Positions 23,630 to 35,829 of a DNA stretch of 64,000 bases are shown here, piece after piece. The notes below the pieces were generated by a model. It did not search any database, was not told the origin of the DNA, and was given only the letters and a program-made list of their open reading frames with translations. The first letter of the stretch is position 1. The number at the start of each line of letters is the position of its first letter. The stretch is from assembly GCA_015179025.1 (NCBI GenBank), contig WHUX01000019.1, forward strand, positions 186,001 to 250,000. Direction: 5' to 3'. Both the position numbers and the translations under genes were made by a program. Source of the DNA: Terfezia claveryi (lineage: Eukaryota > Ascomycota > Pezizomycetes > Pezizales > Pezizaceae).

Positions 23630-26600
23630 TAATAAATCTTGGTAATTGCTATCACGCGCCTGGTCTGCCAGCAGTTGTGACTGTAGAAGCTCGATCTTCG
23701 AGGGATGGAAATGGTTGGTCTGGGAAGCTCAGGAGACACCACTCTCTATGAGAATCTTGCTTCGATAAAAGCTATAGAACATACACCAACAAGGCTGGGA
23801 AAGGGCGGCCAAGGTGCGAGCGACGATGCTGACTGTAGAGCTGTCTCTTGCCGGTCAAATCCAAATGCGGACACAGCCCTAGAGCTTCGAGTAGAGAATC
23901 TATAGCAAAAGAAAAATGGTTGAGGGCTGGCAGAGGGATGTGGCTGTAATGTATGTAAAAGGATGCGATGATCAGTACGGAGTGCTGGGAAGCTCAAGCT
24001 TATCAAGCTTGCAAGCCGCCAGTACACCTTAGAGTTAGGACGCAAGAAGACCGAGTCGGAAGGGATATGGTGGCTGTTGATATCGGAACGAGAACAGTTG
24101 ATATCTATTATCCTCAAGCTCTTCACATGGGCTATGCCTAAACACCTTGAGGGGCACGTCGTCAAGGGGAAGAAAAAAGGTGGGGGTATCTCCTGCACTG
24201 CACAGCTTTTTAGAGCGCACGAAACCGACCCTTATCCCTGGCGGAAGGTCGAAGGAACATCCCATGCACTTCATACCTACTTTGTCTCGTGACTTGAAAG
24301 CTTGATATGAACCACAAGACTATATCTCAACAGAGGGATAACAAATGTATCCTTTAGCCCATATTTATGTCGTATCAAATTAACTTTGCCATACCAGTTT
24401 CTTAGGGCGGGCCGCAGCATGCACGATATACTTACTACCATATTACATATCACCTTGTCTGGTTATTATCAACCGGCATCCTAATACCAAGTCAGATAAA
24501 CCGTGAGGGACCAGGCTCTAGTCTCATGCTGGGGAGGAGCGAGCTGGACTGGGACATGTTAATTAACAAGGCCTTAAAACTAATTAGAACTAACGAGCGA
24601 CAGCCATGACTTGTATCTTGTTGCTTTTGCAAATAGACACTTTTGTCCGTGAGAAGCCGTTGAGAGGGACTGTCAGTGCTTGCTTTAGCTGGTGGAAAAA
24701 ATTTACTAAGGAAGAATATTGATCTAGGGTCTCGTACAGGGCAAGAAGTTACAAACTGGATAGCTTTGGATATGTGACTAGAACCCTTCGAATGTAGCCT
24801 ATGTAAGGATATTTTTGGATCATCATTTCAGTAATCCAAAGGTATCCTAGTATATTATATACTGCAGTGATACGATGAAGATACAATGGATGATATTAAT
24901 GAGCTGGGCTTGAGGTGTGCACTGACATCTGTCAAAGGCTGGCATTTCCTCCTAGAAATCTACCTATTCCAGACTCCCTCCTTCCTTCTTGTATCAAGTG
25001 CTTAAAAGCAATCTGAGAGCAATAATGAACCCTTAGGAGTATAGGTTGCGGGATGAAATACCCAGTAGTCAGTAACTGGTACCACCCTGTCCATAACGTA
25101 CCTCCAAACTCTGGGTAAAAGATTCGAGCCGCTAGCTATAGCCTGCCTCCCATAATTACGCATTGGGCACTTTCGGTCATCGGCCAGGTTTCCACCGCAA
25201 ATATACTCTGAAAACAGTGACTTTAAATCTTATTATTTGTATCCCCGAACACTCTCAAGGTCCCTCCAATGGATCCATGGATGCAGCGAAGGGTGACAAG
25301 GATCCAAATTCCATAGCCAGTAGGGGCCATTGTACATTGATAGAAATAGGTCTCCAAAATCTTTCCCAGGCTCACCTTTCATCTCCGCTGAAGATAGTAC
25401 TATGTCAAACAGACTTTCTTATTTTTAAAATGCAAGGAAGCATAATTAGATCTCCGATGTACTAGTAGTAGTTATGGTTACCCTGAGCTCCAGCCAAATT
25501 ATTATCTTGCAGTGTTACCCTGAGTCTTCGAACCGAACCCCGGCGCTTTTTTTACCAGCTCTTCAGAAAAGAGGCTCTGTTTTGTCTTATTGTAGATGGG
25601 AAATGTCTCGTACTCATTTCATTAACGTTAACGCTGATTCCAGCAAGTCGACTATAGTTCCAACTGCAAACGAGTGCTGCGGACAATTGTTTTAGTACCA
25701 CTATTTCCAGGACTCCTAGTCGAGCTTCAACAAGTAGTAGGTATTCGCCATGGTAGTGATGGCCATTATAACTTAATGCCTTCATTGTATAGAATTTGTC
25801 GGAACATGGTACGAGGTTATGTGCACTCCTACGTCCAGCAGAAGGCACCCTGAGATATCTATATATATATATATTTTTTTGTTAAAAACCTACTTCGTTG
25901 GAGGTAATTGAGTTCTTTAATCAACTATATAGTTAACCATATAGTTGATCGGGGGAGCTCATGGCCCTCCAGCTCCGCTATTTTTTCACTTAAAATTACA
26001 CTTCCCTTGGTACAGTATACAAAATATTTTCCTCTTCTTTTCAACACTCACCTTCTAACACCATTTGCTTTCTCTTACCAGGGCCTATTCCCCACTTCAC
26101 ACTACCATGTACATATAACGCGCCGCGCGGCACATCAAAACTTGCCTACCCCTGAATTCCGGTGTTGCTCATCATAGTTCTTTTAAAATGAAAATACGTT
26201 CAGAGGAGGTGTACGCGGCACAAAGGGTTTAAGGCGCTTATGGGGTCATGTGAGTATACTTATAGCTACAGGTAAGTTTTTAAGGAGGGGCTAGTGCAAG
26301 CCAGACTACAGGTAAGTATGCAATTTTGTCGAATATCTTTTGCCAGAGGGACGTGACTATGATGGTGAGGCGTTTGCTGGGAATGAGAGCAGGAAGTTTG
26401 GCTGCTTTTAAAAACCCGATGAAAATAATGGTGGCTTATAAACATAGAAATGGCAAATAATCTCAAAGCTAATCTCGGTTTGCTAAGCGGAGTGGAGCTT
26501 GGAGAAATTCGTGTCTTCTGAATATCACCTAATCCACCTCATGAAATCGTATATTCCCCAACATTCCCCACAATTCCGTCAAAGGCCCAACCGAACAAAA

Positions 26601-26714
26601 ACAATCCAGAAGAAAGCAAACTAGACAATAAAACAGACGACCAGAAAATTGATGAACCCCAAGTAGAACCCCGATGAAATGAATTTTGACATTTTTTTCG
26701 AACTAAATTTGGAC
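23630..26714. other. Intergenic, no gene seen
   Basis: Nothing coding stands up. It holds a TA run (25859-25872), a copy of the dispersed motif (26290-26312) and promoter-proximal DNA for the HECT gene at its left edge. The 89-150-codon ORFs in the interval overlap in several frames and lack family features. Confidence 0.6.
26290..26312. repeat. Dispersed-motif copy with inverted ends
   Basis: GCTAGTGCAAGCCAGACTAC. An almost identical segment, GGGCTAGTGCAAGCCAGACT, recurs at 28405-28429, upstream of the ribosomal protein L3 gene. The ends (CTAGT and ACTA) are imperfectly inverted. The two copies bracket the L3 gene. Confidence 0.6.
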
Positions 26715-28136
26715 TTAGATAGCAATATCTTTCTTGAGGGTACCCAAGAAAGAGGACTTCTCCTCCTTGGTCTGGTATCCTCCGTGACCGAACTTGGAGG
26801 AGGTGTCGATCCATTTGAGCTCGACCTTCTCCAAGGCTCTTCGGGAGGTGTGGGTGTACATGGACTTCCTGAGGGTCATGACTCGCTTCTTGACACCAGG
26901 GCAAGATCCCTTGATCATAACGTAGTCGTTGTTGACGATGCCATATCGGACCCAGCCACCCATAGGAGTCTAAAAGAATACTCAATTAGAATCACACATC
27001 AACCATCGAGAGTAAGTAAAATGAGACGTACAATTTTCTTCTTGGTAACATCGAACTCAGTGGATGCATTGCTCTCATTATCACCCTTTCCGATTCTGTA
27101 GACCTTGTGGTTGCACGAAGTACGGTGGTGGTAACCGTCTTGACCAGCACGTGCAACAGACCATTGCACGTGGGCAGGATGCCAGGCTCCGATACAAGCA
27201 ACCTTTCTGAGACCCTTGTGGGTCTTGCGAGGGAGCTTCTTGGTTCCCCAACGGGAGGTGACTCCGGAGAAACCGTGACCCTTGGTGACAGCGATGACGT
27301 CTATCATCTCGTTCATCTCGAAGATAGTGTCGATGCTGATCTCCTTCTCAAAGAGGCCCTTAGCGAAGTCAACCTTGTCCGCAACAGATCCTCCATTGAC
27401 TTGGATCTCCATGAGGTGGGCCTTCTTTTGCTTAAGAGGAGTCTTGCGGACCTGGGTGTGTGCAAGGATACGGACGACCGAGCAGTACTTCTTGATGCGC
27501 TCGAGCTCTTGGTTGATTGGCGCAGCGTTTCCCTCGGTGTACTTCTTGGCGTACTTGGTGAAAGCCTTTTTCTTGCTCTTGTACCAATTCTTGTAGAAGC
27601 GACGCCTGACCTCCTCGCTAAGGTGCTCAGCCCAGACGGTGGTGAGGGACCGGAGTCCACGGGGAGTCTCGACGTATCCGACAACACCAATGCAGACCAT
27701 CTAGAAAACCGAGCGCTCAGTATCCCATGCTCCACATTCGAAATCCTCGGAAAAGTACTCACTGGTGGAGTCTCAATGACGGTAACCGCCTCAACAATCT
27801 CCTTCTTGTGCATCTTGGCACCAGGCCTGTCCAAGTCACGGACGATGGTGGTCATACCAGCCTTGTACCCGAGAGCGGCAGTGAGGTGGACAGACTTTTT
27901 GGGATCATCCTTAGGGAAGGATTTGACCTTTCCCCTGTGTCTGGCGGCACGCTTCCTGGGAAGGAAGGCAAGAGAACCGTGTCTGGGGGCTTCCTGTGTA
28001 GATTGTCAATTTCCCATCATACTGATCCAGATAACAAGAATTCGTACGTATTTCCTACAAATTGACGATGTTAGCCAAACCTGTAAAACGCACAATTATC
28101 ACAGGACAGCAATTCAACAACATACCTGTGAGACAT
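26715..28136 (-). CDS. rpl3: 60S ribosomal protein L3 (uL3)
   Basis: Model: complement(join(26715..26969, 27032..27700, 27763..27993, 28048..28054, 28126..28136)), 390 residues, close to the usual 387-392. uL3 sits near the peptidyl-transferase centre of the large cytosolic subunit. Motifs include [32 protein letters not shown], the conserved [20 protein letters not shown] loop, GQDGYHHRT and the C-terminal FGHGGYQT. The first two exons are an 11-base exon (ATG TCT CAC AG) and a 7-base micro-exon (GAAATAC). Both are needed to give the invariant MSHRKYE start and are separated by 71- and 54-bp introns. Intron 1 has a GCTAAC branch site before its TTTGTAG acceptor. The antisense strand is also open for 343 codons, which is a codon-bias shadow. 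Confidence 0.95.
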
Positions 28137-29285
28137 AGCGAACGAGTGTCAGATATCGTTCACTTGGGTATCGTCGTTGTCGTTGATTGTTCGGTTTGGT
28201 CAATTAGTTGCAAATTCCCAAATTGGTGCGAGTTGTGGGTGCACGCCAAGAAACGCAATTCTGTCGTGAGCCGTCAGGGTTAGCCCTATATCATATGTAG
28301 TTATATGTAGTTATATGTATTCCGTACTCTAAAGCTTCTGTAAATACTTGGCACCTGTTAGCGTCTGGTCACGAGACCAAGTATGCAAGTGTAGTGTAGT
28401 TAGAGGGCTAGTGCAAGCCAGACTAGTTGTCGTGTAGGGACAATTAAGTACCTGTACATATGGCATCTACACACCAAATCCCACATTCCAAATTTACATG
28501 TACAATTTCCCAGCCTTGCCTATGGAAAGTAAATGGTCTTGTAAAGCTAAATGCTCTTGTATACGTTCCCAATTAATCCCTTCTGTGGAAGGTACATCCT
28601 GACTGGGCTTTTTCCGAGTGAGGATCGCATGGATTGTAACGGACTACCTATACCATCGATTCACAAGAGGATTTACTTACAAAATAGACACCACCGTCTC
28701 AAAACAAATGCTAGCTATTTTGCCTCCACTGTCCCTGCAACTTTGCAAGCTTTCCTGCTACCAATTTAATTCTGCCCGTCTGAGGCGGGCCGCAATTCCA
28801 GCCCATGGTGATCAAGTGCAGCTTCATCATTCCCACACCGGTGGACGTCTAGGGGCCTAGATCATTGACAAAAACGCCAATATTGACTTTGTATATAGAA
28901 AATATATTTTTAGTTTCTTGCAAAATACTCTTGCTCTCCTCCAAACTTTGTCTTAAAAATATGAAGTGCTAGTTGATCTCATTTTTTGCGGGGTCTCCCG
29001 TGAAGTGACCCTAATACGGATTTTCCTCTGTTTGTGCTATGTGTTTGTTTGTGTCTATGCTTTCGCTTCACGACGTTTACCTTCGCTCTAGCCTCGTACT
29101 TCTCTGGTCAACACACAAACGGCAAATTGCTCTTGCATACCATCATTCTTTCCCAACTGTCATTTTCATTTCTTTACTTTACCTGAATCAGAAACTTCTC
29201 TAGATTGTATACCGATAGAAGGACAGTCAGAAACAAGAATTCCTGCTGAAGAACCCTCACTGCTGGCCAACAACGGTCCCCCAAC
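28137..29285. other. Shared upstream region of rpl3 and the KRE6-like gene
   Basis: A 1.15-kb divergent intergenic region. It contains a short tandem TGTAGTTATA array (28295-28320), the dispersed-motif copy at 28405-28429, and a pyrimidine-rich stretch (about 29140-29220) before the plus-strand start at 29286. Promoters for both genes must lie here, but I cannot assign individual sites. Confidence 0.55.
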
Positions 29286-31466
29286 ATGTCGAATTCCTTT
29301 CGGCATAAAACATCAGACGAACGCATAGCATATTCATTCTCTCAAACACCCACCAGTTCATCAATCCCTTTCTCAAAATTAAGCCCTCATGGGCGAAGGC
29401 TCCGAGCTTTATATCAGGCATCAAACTCCGGAAGATCAACAGATCAACAGGTACCAGGAGGGCCCTTGCATCCCTCCACTAGAAACAATGGTAGAAAGCC
29501 ATCACCACTTTCTCGTTCTATCCCTTTTAGCGTAGATGTAGATATTTCTGGGGATATGGGACTAGGGTCGTCTTTACGACACGAATATAGCGCAGGCTCA
29601 GTAGCTCGTGCGTCATCAGGAGCATCGTCACATCAAGGAGGCCAGACAGAGGGAATGACCACCCGGAACATAGCAGAACGTTTTGAGATCACTCCAGAGG
29701 AAGGGATCTTGCTATATCCTCACCAACACGAGGACGATGATGAGCTTCATCAACCAGATGATGAGAAGGAAGCTCGTTCCTGGAACATATTTACCAGGCG
29801 TGGATTGGTACAGGTTGGAAGTTTAATGTTCATTGTGTTCGGACTATTAACCTTGTTCATTGGATATCCAATCATGTAAGTTTCCTATCTAATCTATACA
29901 TCTCTAGACATTTTTTTTTTCTAATATCTATATAGTAACTACGCCCGAAATGTGGGTAATGAGCTAGTGAATGATTCATGCCCGTTCGGTCCCGGTCTGT
30001 GCCTTGACATGGACTCAATCCCGCACTTGACGAATTTTCGCTCTAGTCTCATCGATCCTGATACTCCCAAGCTAGCATTCACAAAGAAGTCAGTAGATGG
30101 AAAAGACTGGAAGTTGGTCGTACGTTTCTCCTAATTTATCTACTGCTTTGTGATAACTTCTGACAATTCATGCAGTTTTCGGATGAGTTCAACGTTGAAA
30201 ATCGTACATTCTATCCGGGCGATGATCCATACTGGGAAGCAGTAAATATTCACTACTCGGCTACAGCTGATCTAGAATGGTATGACCCAGACGCGGCAAC
30301 CACGAAGGATGGTGTTCTCGAGCTAGAGTTCGCAAAATTCCGAAATCACGACTTAGATTTCCGTTCTGCCATGCTCCAGAGTTGGAATAAGCTATGCTTC
30401 AAGGGTGGAATTATTGAGGCTAGTATCTCTCTGCCTGGGTCAGGAGATATACCTGGATTCTGGGCTTCCTTCTGGACTATGGGGAATCTCGGACGCCCGG
30501 GATATCTTGCTTCTACTGAGGGAATGTGGCCATATACGTACCATGATGGATGTGATGCAGGAATCACAGCAAACCAATCAAGTACAGATGGTCTCAGTTT
30601 TCTGCCTGGAATGAGGCTCCCTGGATGTACATGTGCTGGAGAAGATCACCCAACTCCGGGAAAAGCAAGAGGCGCACCAGAGATTGATGCCTTGGAAGCC
30701 AGTGTGGGTAACATCACGAATGGCAAAATGGTTGGGACTGCATCTCAATCATCTCAGGTAGCTCCGTTTGATATTTGGGTAAGCATTTCGCACTGCCCTC
30801 TCTCTGGGCTCTTTTGTAAATGATCTATTGCTAATACTCCATAGCATCAACCTGACTACGACCAAGTCGCAGTCTATAACCCCGATTTCACCAGTATGAA
30901 CTCCTACAGGGGAGGACAATACCAGGAAGTTATTTCTGGTTTGACAACGTTGAATAATGACTGGTACGATGGGAAAGCGTACCAAACCTACGGTTTCGAA
31001 TACAAGCCTGGTGACGATGGATATATTGAGTTTTTTATAGGTGATATGCATACATGGAGGATCAACAGTGCTGCAACTCGTGCGAATGGAAATGTTGGAC
31101 GGCGGCCAATTCCACAGGAACCTATGGCTTTGATTTTGAATTTTGGGATGTCACCATCCTTCACCTTCATTGACTTTGATAGATTGAATAGTAGGCCTAC
31201 TACTCCTTACTCCTTATTCTATTTTGTTTGAATATACCTGCTAAATAATTTCATGAACAGCTTTTCTCCCCGCAAAGATGCGGGTTGATTACATTCGGAT
31301 CTACCAAGACCCGGACAACACAATAGTTACCTGCGATCCTCCAGGCTACGAAACTACACAGTATATTGGAGATCATTTGGAGGCTTACATGAATCCCAAT
31401 TTGACGAATTGGGATAGCACTGACTACGACTGGCCTAGAAATTCTTTGGTTGATGAATGCAAATAA
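29286..31466 (+). CDS. KRE6/SKN1-family beta-glucan synthesis protein (GH16)
   Basis: Model: join(29286..29875, 29936..30119, 30176..30778, 30845..31190, 31261..31466), 642 residues, introns of 56-70 bp. It is a type II membrane protein: a 170-residue Ser/Pro-rich cytoplasmic tail, one span ([20 protein letters not shown]), then a lumenal GH16-like domain. Domain motifs include [20 protein letters not shown] across intron 2, [17 protein letters not shown], the catalytic-type motif [10 protein letters not shown] (acidic residues at about 427, 429 and 432) and [12 protein letters not shown] near the end. KRE6 and SKN1 are required for cell-wall beta-1,6-glucan in yeast and act in the ER/Golgi. 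Whether they are hydrolases or transglycosylases is unsettled. The start lies in a clear ATG after a pyrimidine-rich leader, diverging from rpl3. Confidence 0.92.
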
Positions 31467-32083
31467 AAGGAAATGTTAGGAAGAATTACCTGTAGGCACT
31501 ATTTCTTTGGGTTACGTTTTTTTCTATGGGAATCTAATGATTGATTTTGTTGCACATCTCCTCTTCACGAAGTAACTAATCTCACCTCACGTCTCTCAGT
31601 ATTCATTTGTTTGTTTTTAGTTGTTTTGGTTCATGACCAGCGTAGATATTAGGCTGCTGTCGTAGAAGGGTGGTCAATAAACTTTTTAGTTCACTTGGGG
31701 CTTGACATTATTACCACTATTATGATGAGAGGACGGTTTTCCCTTTCGAGAGAGAGCCCTCACATCGTCACTTTATACAAAACTGACTTCCATTTTGAGA
31801 TTTCCAGATAACATATCTTTTTAGTCTCGATCTATCTTTTTACAAGGCAACTTTACTTATTCAAGCTCAAAGTGTTTTGGTTGAGGCCGCTTATTCAGCG
31901 GCATTACCATATGCATGTATATATAATAATATGTATTAGCATTGGCTCAGCTTAGTCTGGTTAGGCTCAGCTATAGCTACTTACATAAGTACAGCTACAA
32001 GTGTAACCAGACTAGCCTCATATGGCGTGTAATTACAAGAATCCTTCTATGAAGATCTGGGCATGTGACTAACCAGAATCAGC
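31467..32083. other. Intergenic, 3' of KRE6-like gene
   Basis: Non-coding. It contains a small inverted repeat built from the dispersed motif (31953-32014), listed separately. Confidence 0.6.
31953..32014. repeat. 62-bp inverted repeat ending in TAGTCTGGTTA
   Basis: It starts TAGTCTGGTTAGGCTCAGCT and ends GTGTAACCAGACTA, so the termini are inverted copies of TAGTCTGGTTA. The interior also carries AGCTATAGCT. It is one of the clearest complete units of the short dispersed element. Confidence 0.65.
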
Positions 32084-32088
32084 AACAA
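32084..32088. repeat. Target-site duplication, left copy (AACAA)
   Basis: AACAA lies directly before the left LTR and is repeated at 37648-37652 directly after the right LTR. A 5-bp duplication is the normal integrase signature of Ty1/copia elements. Confidence 0.85.
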
Positions 32089-32459
32089 TATTGTAAAACT
32101 ATAGCAAGAATAAGTTCATATGCAGCGGAAGATTGCTTGTATCTCTTGATATATATTAACTTATTAATCGATATAGACAGGACTTTTGACTGGTTTAAAT
32201 AAACTACAGAGCAAGAGACTTGCAACAGTAACAGTAGAATATAGACAGCGATAGGCAATAGCAGAGAGTAGCGACAGTAGACAATAATAACGACACACAA
32301 TAGTAAGGTCTGCAGGCCTAAGAATAATAAAGAAATTGTGCAGAATAAAGAGCGAAGCATTGACAAGACACAAGTAGACATTGCAAAACACAAGCAGACA
32401 TTGCAAGATACAAGCATCAGTGATTGACATAATAGTAACACAAGCATATACTTTTAACA
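32089..32459 (-). repeat. 3' LTR of the copia element (mutated copy)
   Basis: 371 bp, about 94% identical to the other LTR by hand alignment. The terminal TG has become TA. All roughly 21 substitutions I count are C-to-T or G-to-A relative to the other LTR. Two small insertions (near 32223 and 32440) account for the 13-bp length difference. Confidence 0.9.
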
Positions 32460-33545
32460 CTCCACCTTGCTCTGCACACTGTTGATACAGTTGCAAGAGC
32501 ATACTTTATGAAAGTGTGTACAATATGAACAAGAACGTACATAACCACTGGAGTGCGTACATAACTACTGACCTCGTTAAAACCTATAAAAACCCTGTGG
32601 GAAAAATTAGGATAAAAGAGTGCCAGAACATCGAAAAGTAGTAGGAATAATAATAATATTAAGAACTCGGAAAAATAGAAATGCCCATTCTAGACTGATG
32701 CACTTCAAATGTTGCTTTTGGCAGAGCCTTAGTAAAAATATCGACTAAGTTGTTTTTGGTGCCAATAGACTGAAGGTTAATAGAGCCCGCTTCAACCTCT
32801 GATCTAATGAAATGATATTGGATATCAATGTGCTTGGTACGATTATGATACATGGGATTCTTTGCAAGTACAAGTGCAGCTTAATTATCAATATAAAGAA
32901 GTGAAGGCCTAGGTATCAGAGTAAGATCACCAAGAAGACGTAGAATCAAGAGATCCAGAAATAGGTGATTTAGCTAGATCAGCTCCTTGCATACTTCCGT
33001 AGCTACTATATATTCCACTTCTGTAGTTGACAGTGTAACAACCAATTACTGCCATAATTTCCAACTGATGGTGGCTCCAGCAAAAGTAAAAACATACTCA
33101 GATATAGATTTTCGGTTATTTTTGTCTCCACCATAGTTTGAGTCTGTATATCTAATACAGAGTGACTTATTAGAGTAAAGAAGGCCATAGGAGCTAGTAC
33201 CCTTGAGATATTTTAGAACCTGCTTACAAATTCCTATATGCTGAGCAGTAGGTATAGCGGTATATTTTGCTAGAGCAGCAATAGCAAAAGCAAGATTTGG
33301 ATGAGTGCCAACTATAGCATATATGAGTTTTCTAATGAGTATTTGGTAGGCTATTTTCAACTCAGTATTAGAGGAGCTTGTATCAGATGGTGGAAAATTC
33401 ATTGTAGACTCTAAAGGAATAGCAACTGGGTTACAGGAACTCATGCCTTGAGTTTGGAGGATCTCTTCAATATAGGTTGTTTGGTGAATGAAGATTTGAT
33501 ATAAGGAGCGATCGCGAATAATTTGAAGACCTAGGAACTTCCGAA

Positions 33546-33793
33546 CATCAGCAAGAAAAAAGTGGCATCGGGATGCCAGGTGGTGTCTCCAGGAGACAAG
33601 GTTGTCTCTGGTGTCTTTTGTATCGTTTATGTCTCCTAGGTGTCTCCTAAGTGTCTCCCATGTGTCTCTCAGTGTCTCCCAGTATCTCTTGGAGACACTG
33701 GGAGACATTCTGCCAATCGTGGAGATACACCTTGTCTCTAGTGGCAATACTGTCTCTAGAGACACTGGAGACAAACTATTTTCTTTCCTGATG
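33546..33793 (+). mobile_element. 248-bp inverted-repeat element, copy 1, inserted in RT
   Basis: It is bounded by CATCAGCAAGAAAAAAGT and, inverted, CATCAGGAAAGAAAATAGT (terminal inverted repeats with mismatches). The flanks duplicate AA or GAA (CCGAA|...|(G)AAGTA). Removing the element and one flank copy restores the copia reading frame (MTDLGLLRKFLGLQ), proving insertion into a formerly continuous gene. Inside are about a dozen GTCTC/GAGAC motifs, including a run of GTGTCTCC units spaced 10-11 bp. It has no coding capacity. The strand is given relative to copy 2, which has the same orientation. Confidence 0.85.
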
Positions 33794-33937
33794 AAGTAAA
33801 CCTAGATCTGTCATCTTATATTTCTAGTTGAGCTGGTCCTGTATTTCCTTAGCTCTGGCTCGACTGTAACAAAACAATAAAATATCATCAACATATAGAA
33901 TAAGATAGAGCTGATACACTAGAAGAATGTATAGGTT

Positions 33938-34185
33938 CATCAGCAAGAAAAAAGTGGCATCGGGACGCCAGGTGGTGTCTCCAGGAGACAGGGTTGTCTC
34001 TGGTGTCTTTTGTATCTTTTATGTCTCCTAGGTGTCTCCTAAGTGTCTCCTATGTGTCTCCTAGTGTCTCCCAGTATCTCCTGGAGACACTAGGAGACAT
34101 TCTGCCAATCGTGGAGACACACCTTGTCTCTAGTGGCAATACTGTCTCTAGAGACACTGGAGACAAACTATTTTCTTTCCTGATG
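33938..34185 (+). mobile_element. 248-bp inverted-repeat element, copy 2, inserted in RT
   Basis: Same length, ends and orientation as copy 1, with only a few point differences. The flanks duplicate TT or GTT (AGGTT|...|(G)TTGCA). Closing the gap restores ECNLYILLVYQLYLILYVDD of the reverse transcriptase. The two copies lie 144 bp apart, on either side of the YVDD motif. Confidence 0.85.
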
Positions 34186-35829
34186 TTGCACTCAGCTGAA
34201 GACTTAATGAAATCTAAACTTATAAGATATTCATCAATATCTTCATACTAGGCCTTCGGTGCTTGCTTTAAACCATAAATCGACTTTTTCAGAAGGCAAA
34301 CCTTTCCTTCAATCTCAAACCCTTCAGGAAATATTATATATGTTTCTTCATGAAGAGTACCATATAAGAATGTAGTCTTAATATCTAGCTATATAATTTC
34401 CTAATCTAATACAGCTGCCAAAGCAAGTAATATTTATACCAAAACAAATTTTGCGATCGGTGCAAAAGTCTCTTTATAATCCAGGCCTGCGCTGCTGCTC
34501 ATATCCTTTAACAACCAGTCTTGCTTTGTATCGAAGAGTTCCATTAGCATTGGTTTTAAGTCTGAATACCCACTTATTTCCAAGAGGTTTCTTATTGACC
34601 GGAACCTCAATTCGATCCTTCACAACCCATATGTGATTTTCAAGTAATGAATTCCATTCTTCATCAATAGCTCGCTGCCAATAAATAGAATTCTCACTAG
34701 ACATTGCCTCTTCATAAGTAAAAGGCTTGGGCTCCAACAGTGAACTTTCTTCACTATGTCTAGTAACCAATGCTTGTATTTTTGGTAGTGTAGCAGCAGG
34801 ACTTGACTGTACCAGTATAGTAATATTATCCACTATAGATCTGACATCTATAGAATTATTCACTACCTCAGACTAAGAGTTACTTACATTTGATTCACCA
34901 AATGTATTTTCATCAAAGATACAATCAGTCGTAATTGTCTGTCTTTGGCCTTGAGGATCCCAAACTCTCTAGATATTCTTTGCTCCTGTAATATATCCAA
35001 GCATGATATGATGCTTTATCTTGCTCTCAAACTTAGTCTGCTTCTCATTAGGTACATGTACCTAAACATTACATCTAAAAGGTCTAATATGACCCAATGT
35101 TGGACGGGATCTATAAAAACACTTATAAGGTGTACAATATTTATATTTCCCATCCTTAAATATAGATGCTATTGGAGATCTATTCCGTAAATACACTGCA
35201 GTATTTACTGCCTCACTCCAAAAAACTTCCGATAGTTTGCTATCTTGTAGCATACTCCGAGTCATATTATTAATTGATTTGATAGTTCGCTCGCTTACAC
35301 CATTTTGATGTTGGGTGTAAGGTGTTGATGGCTCATATATGATACCTTGCTCTCGAAGAAGTTGCTGAAAGATGGTATTATTATATTCACCAGTTCTATT
35401 GTCACTTCGGAACCTCTGAATTTTCGCTTCAGGACATTGAGTTTCTAGTAAGGCTTGAAACTCTCGAAATCTAAGGGATACCTCATCAGCAGTCTTAGTC
35501 TTAAGGAAATAGACCCAGATATAACGGCTCCAGTCATTGATGTAGATAATGTAGTATTGATATCCACTATGTGAAGAAGTACTGATAGGGCCGCACATAT
35601 CAGAGTAGATAAGACTTTCAAGGTATTTAGCTTTTTCACTCGAGTCCCTATTAATATTCATATGTTGTTTCCCTTGAAGGCAAGGAATACAAATATAATA
35701 TCGGTGATTATGATTCTTCCAATCAATATGAATATCCTCAGCCAAAACCTTTGCTAGTCGAGTGATATCACCATGGTTGAGATGTCCGAGTCTTCGGTGC
35801 CAGGTCTCGATTGGTAGTGCTAATGCACT

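Noticed and set aside
25110..25150. Possible tRNA B-box (AGATTCGAGCC)
   Set aside because: No A-box or cloverleaf can be drawn around it. I found no convincing tRNA or rRNA gene in the window, although hand scanning can miss one containing an intron.
27107..28138. 343-codon plus-strand ORF opposite rpl3
   Set aside because: It is an antisense shadow of a highly expressed gene with strong codon bias. It reads straight through the rpl3 introns and has no family features.
33575..33774. N-terminal part of an ORF beginning MSPVSLETVL
   Set aside because: It is translation of the inserted 248-bp element fused by chance to reverse-transcriptase sequence.
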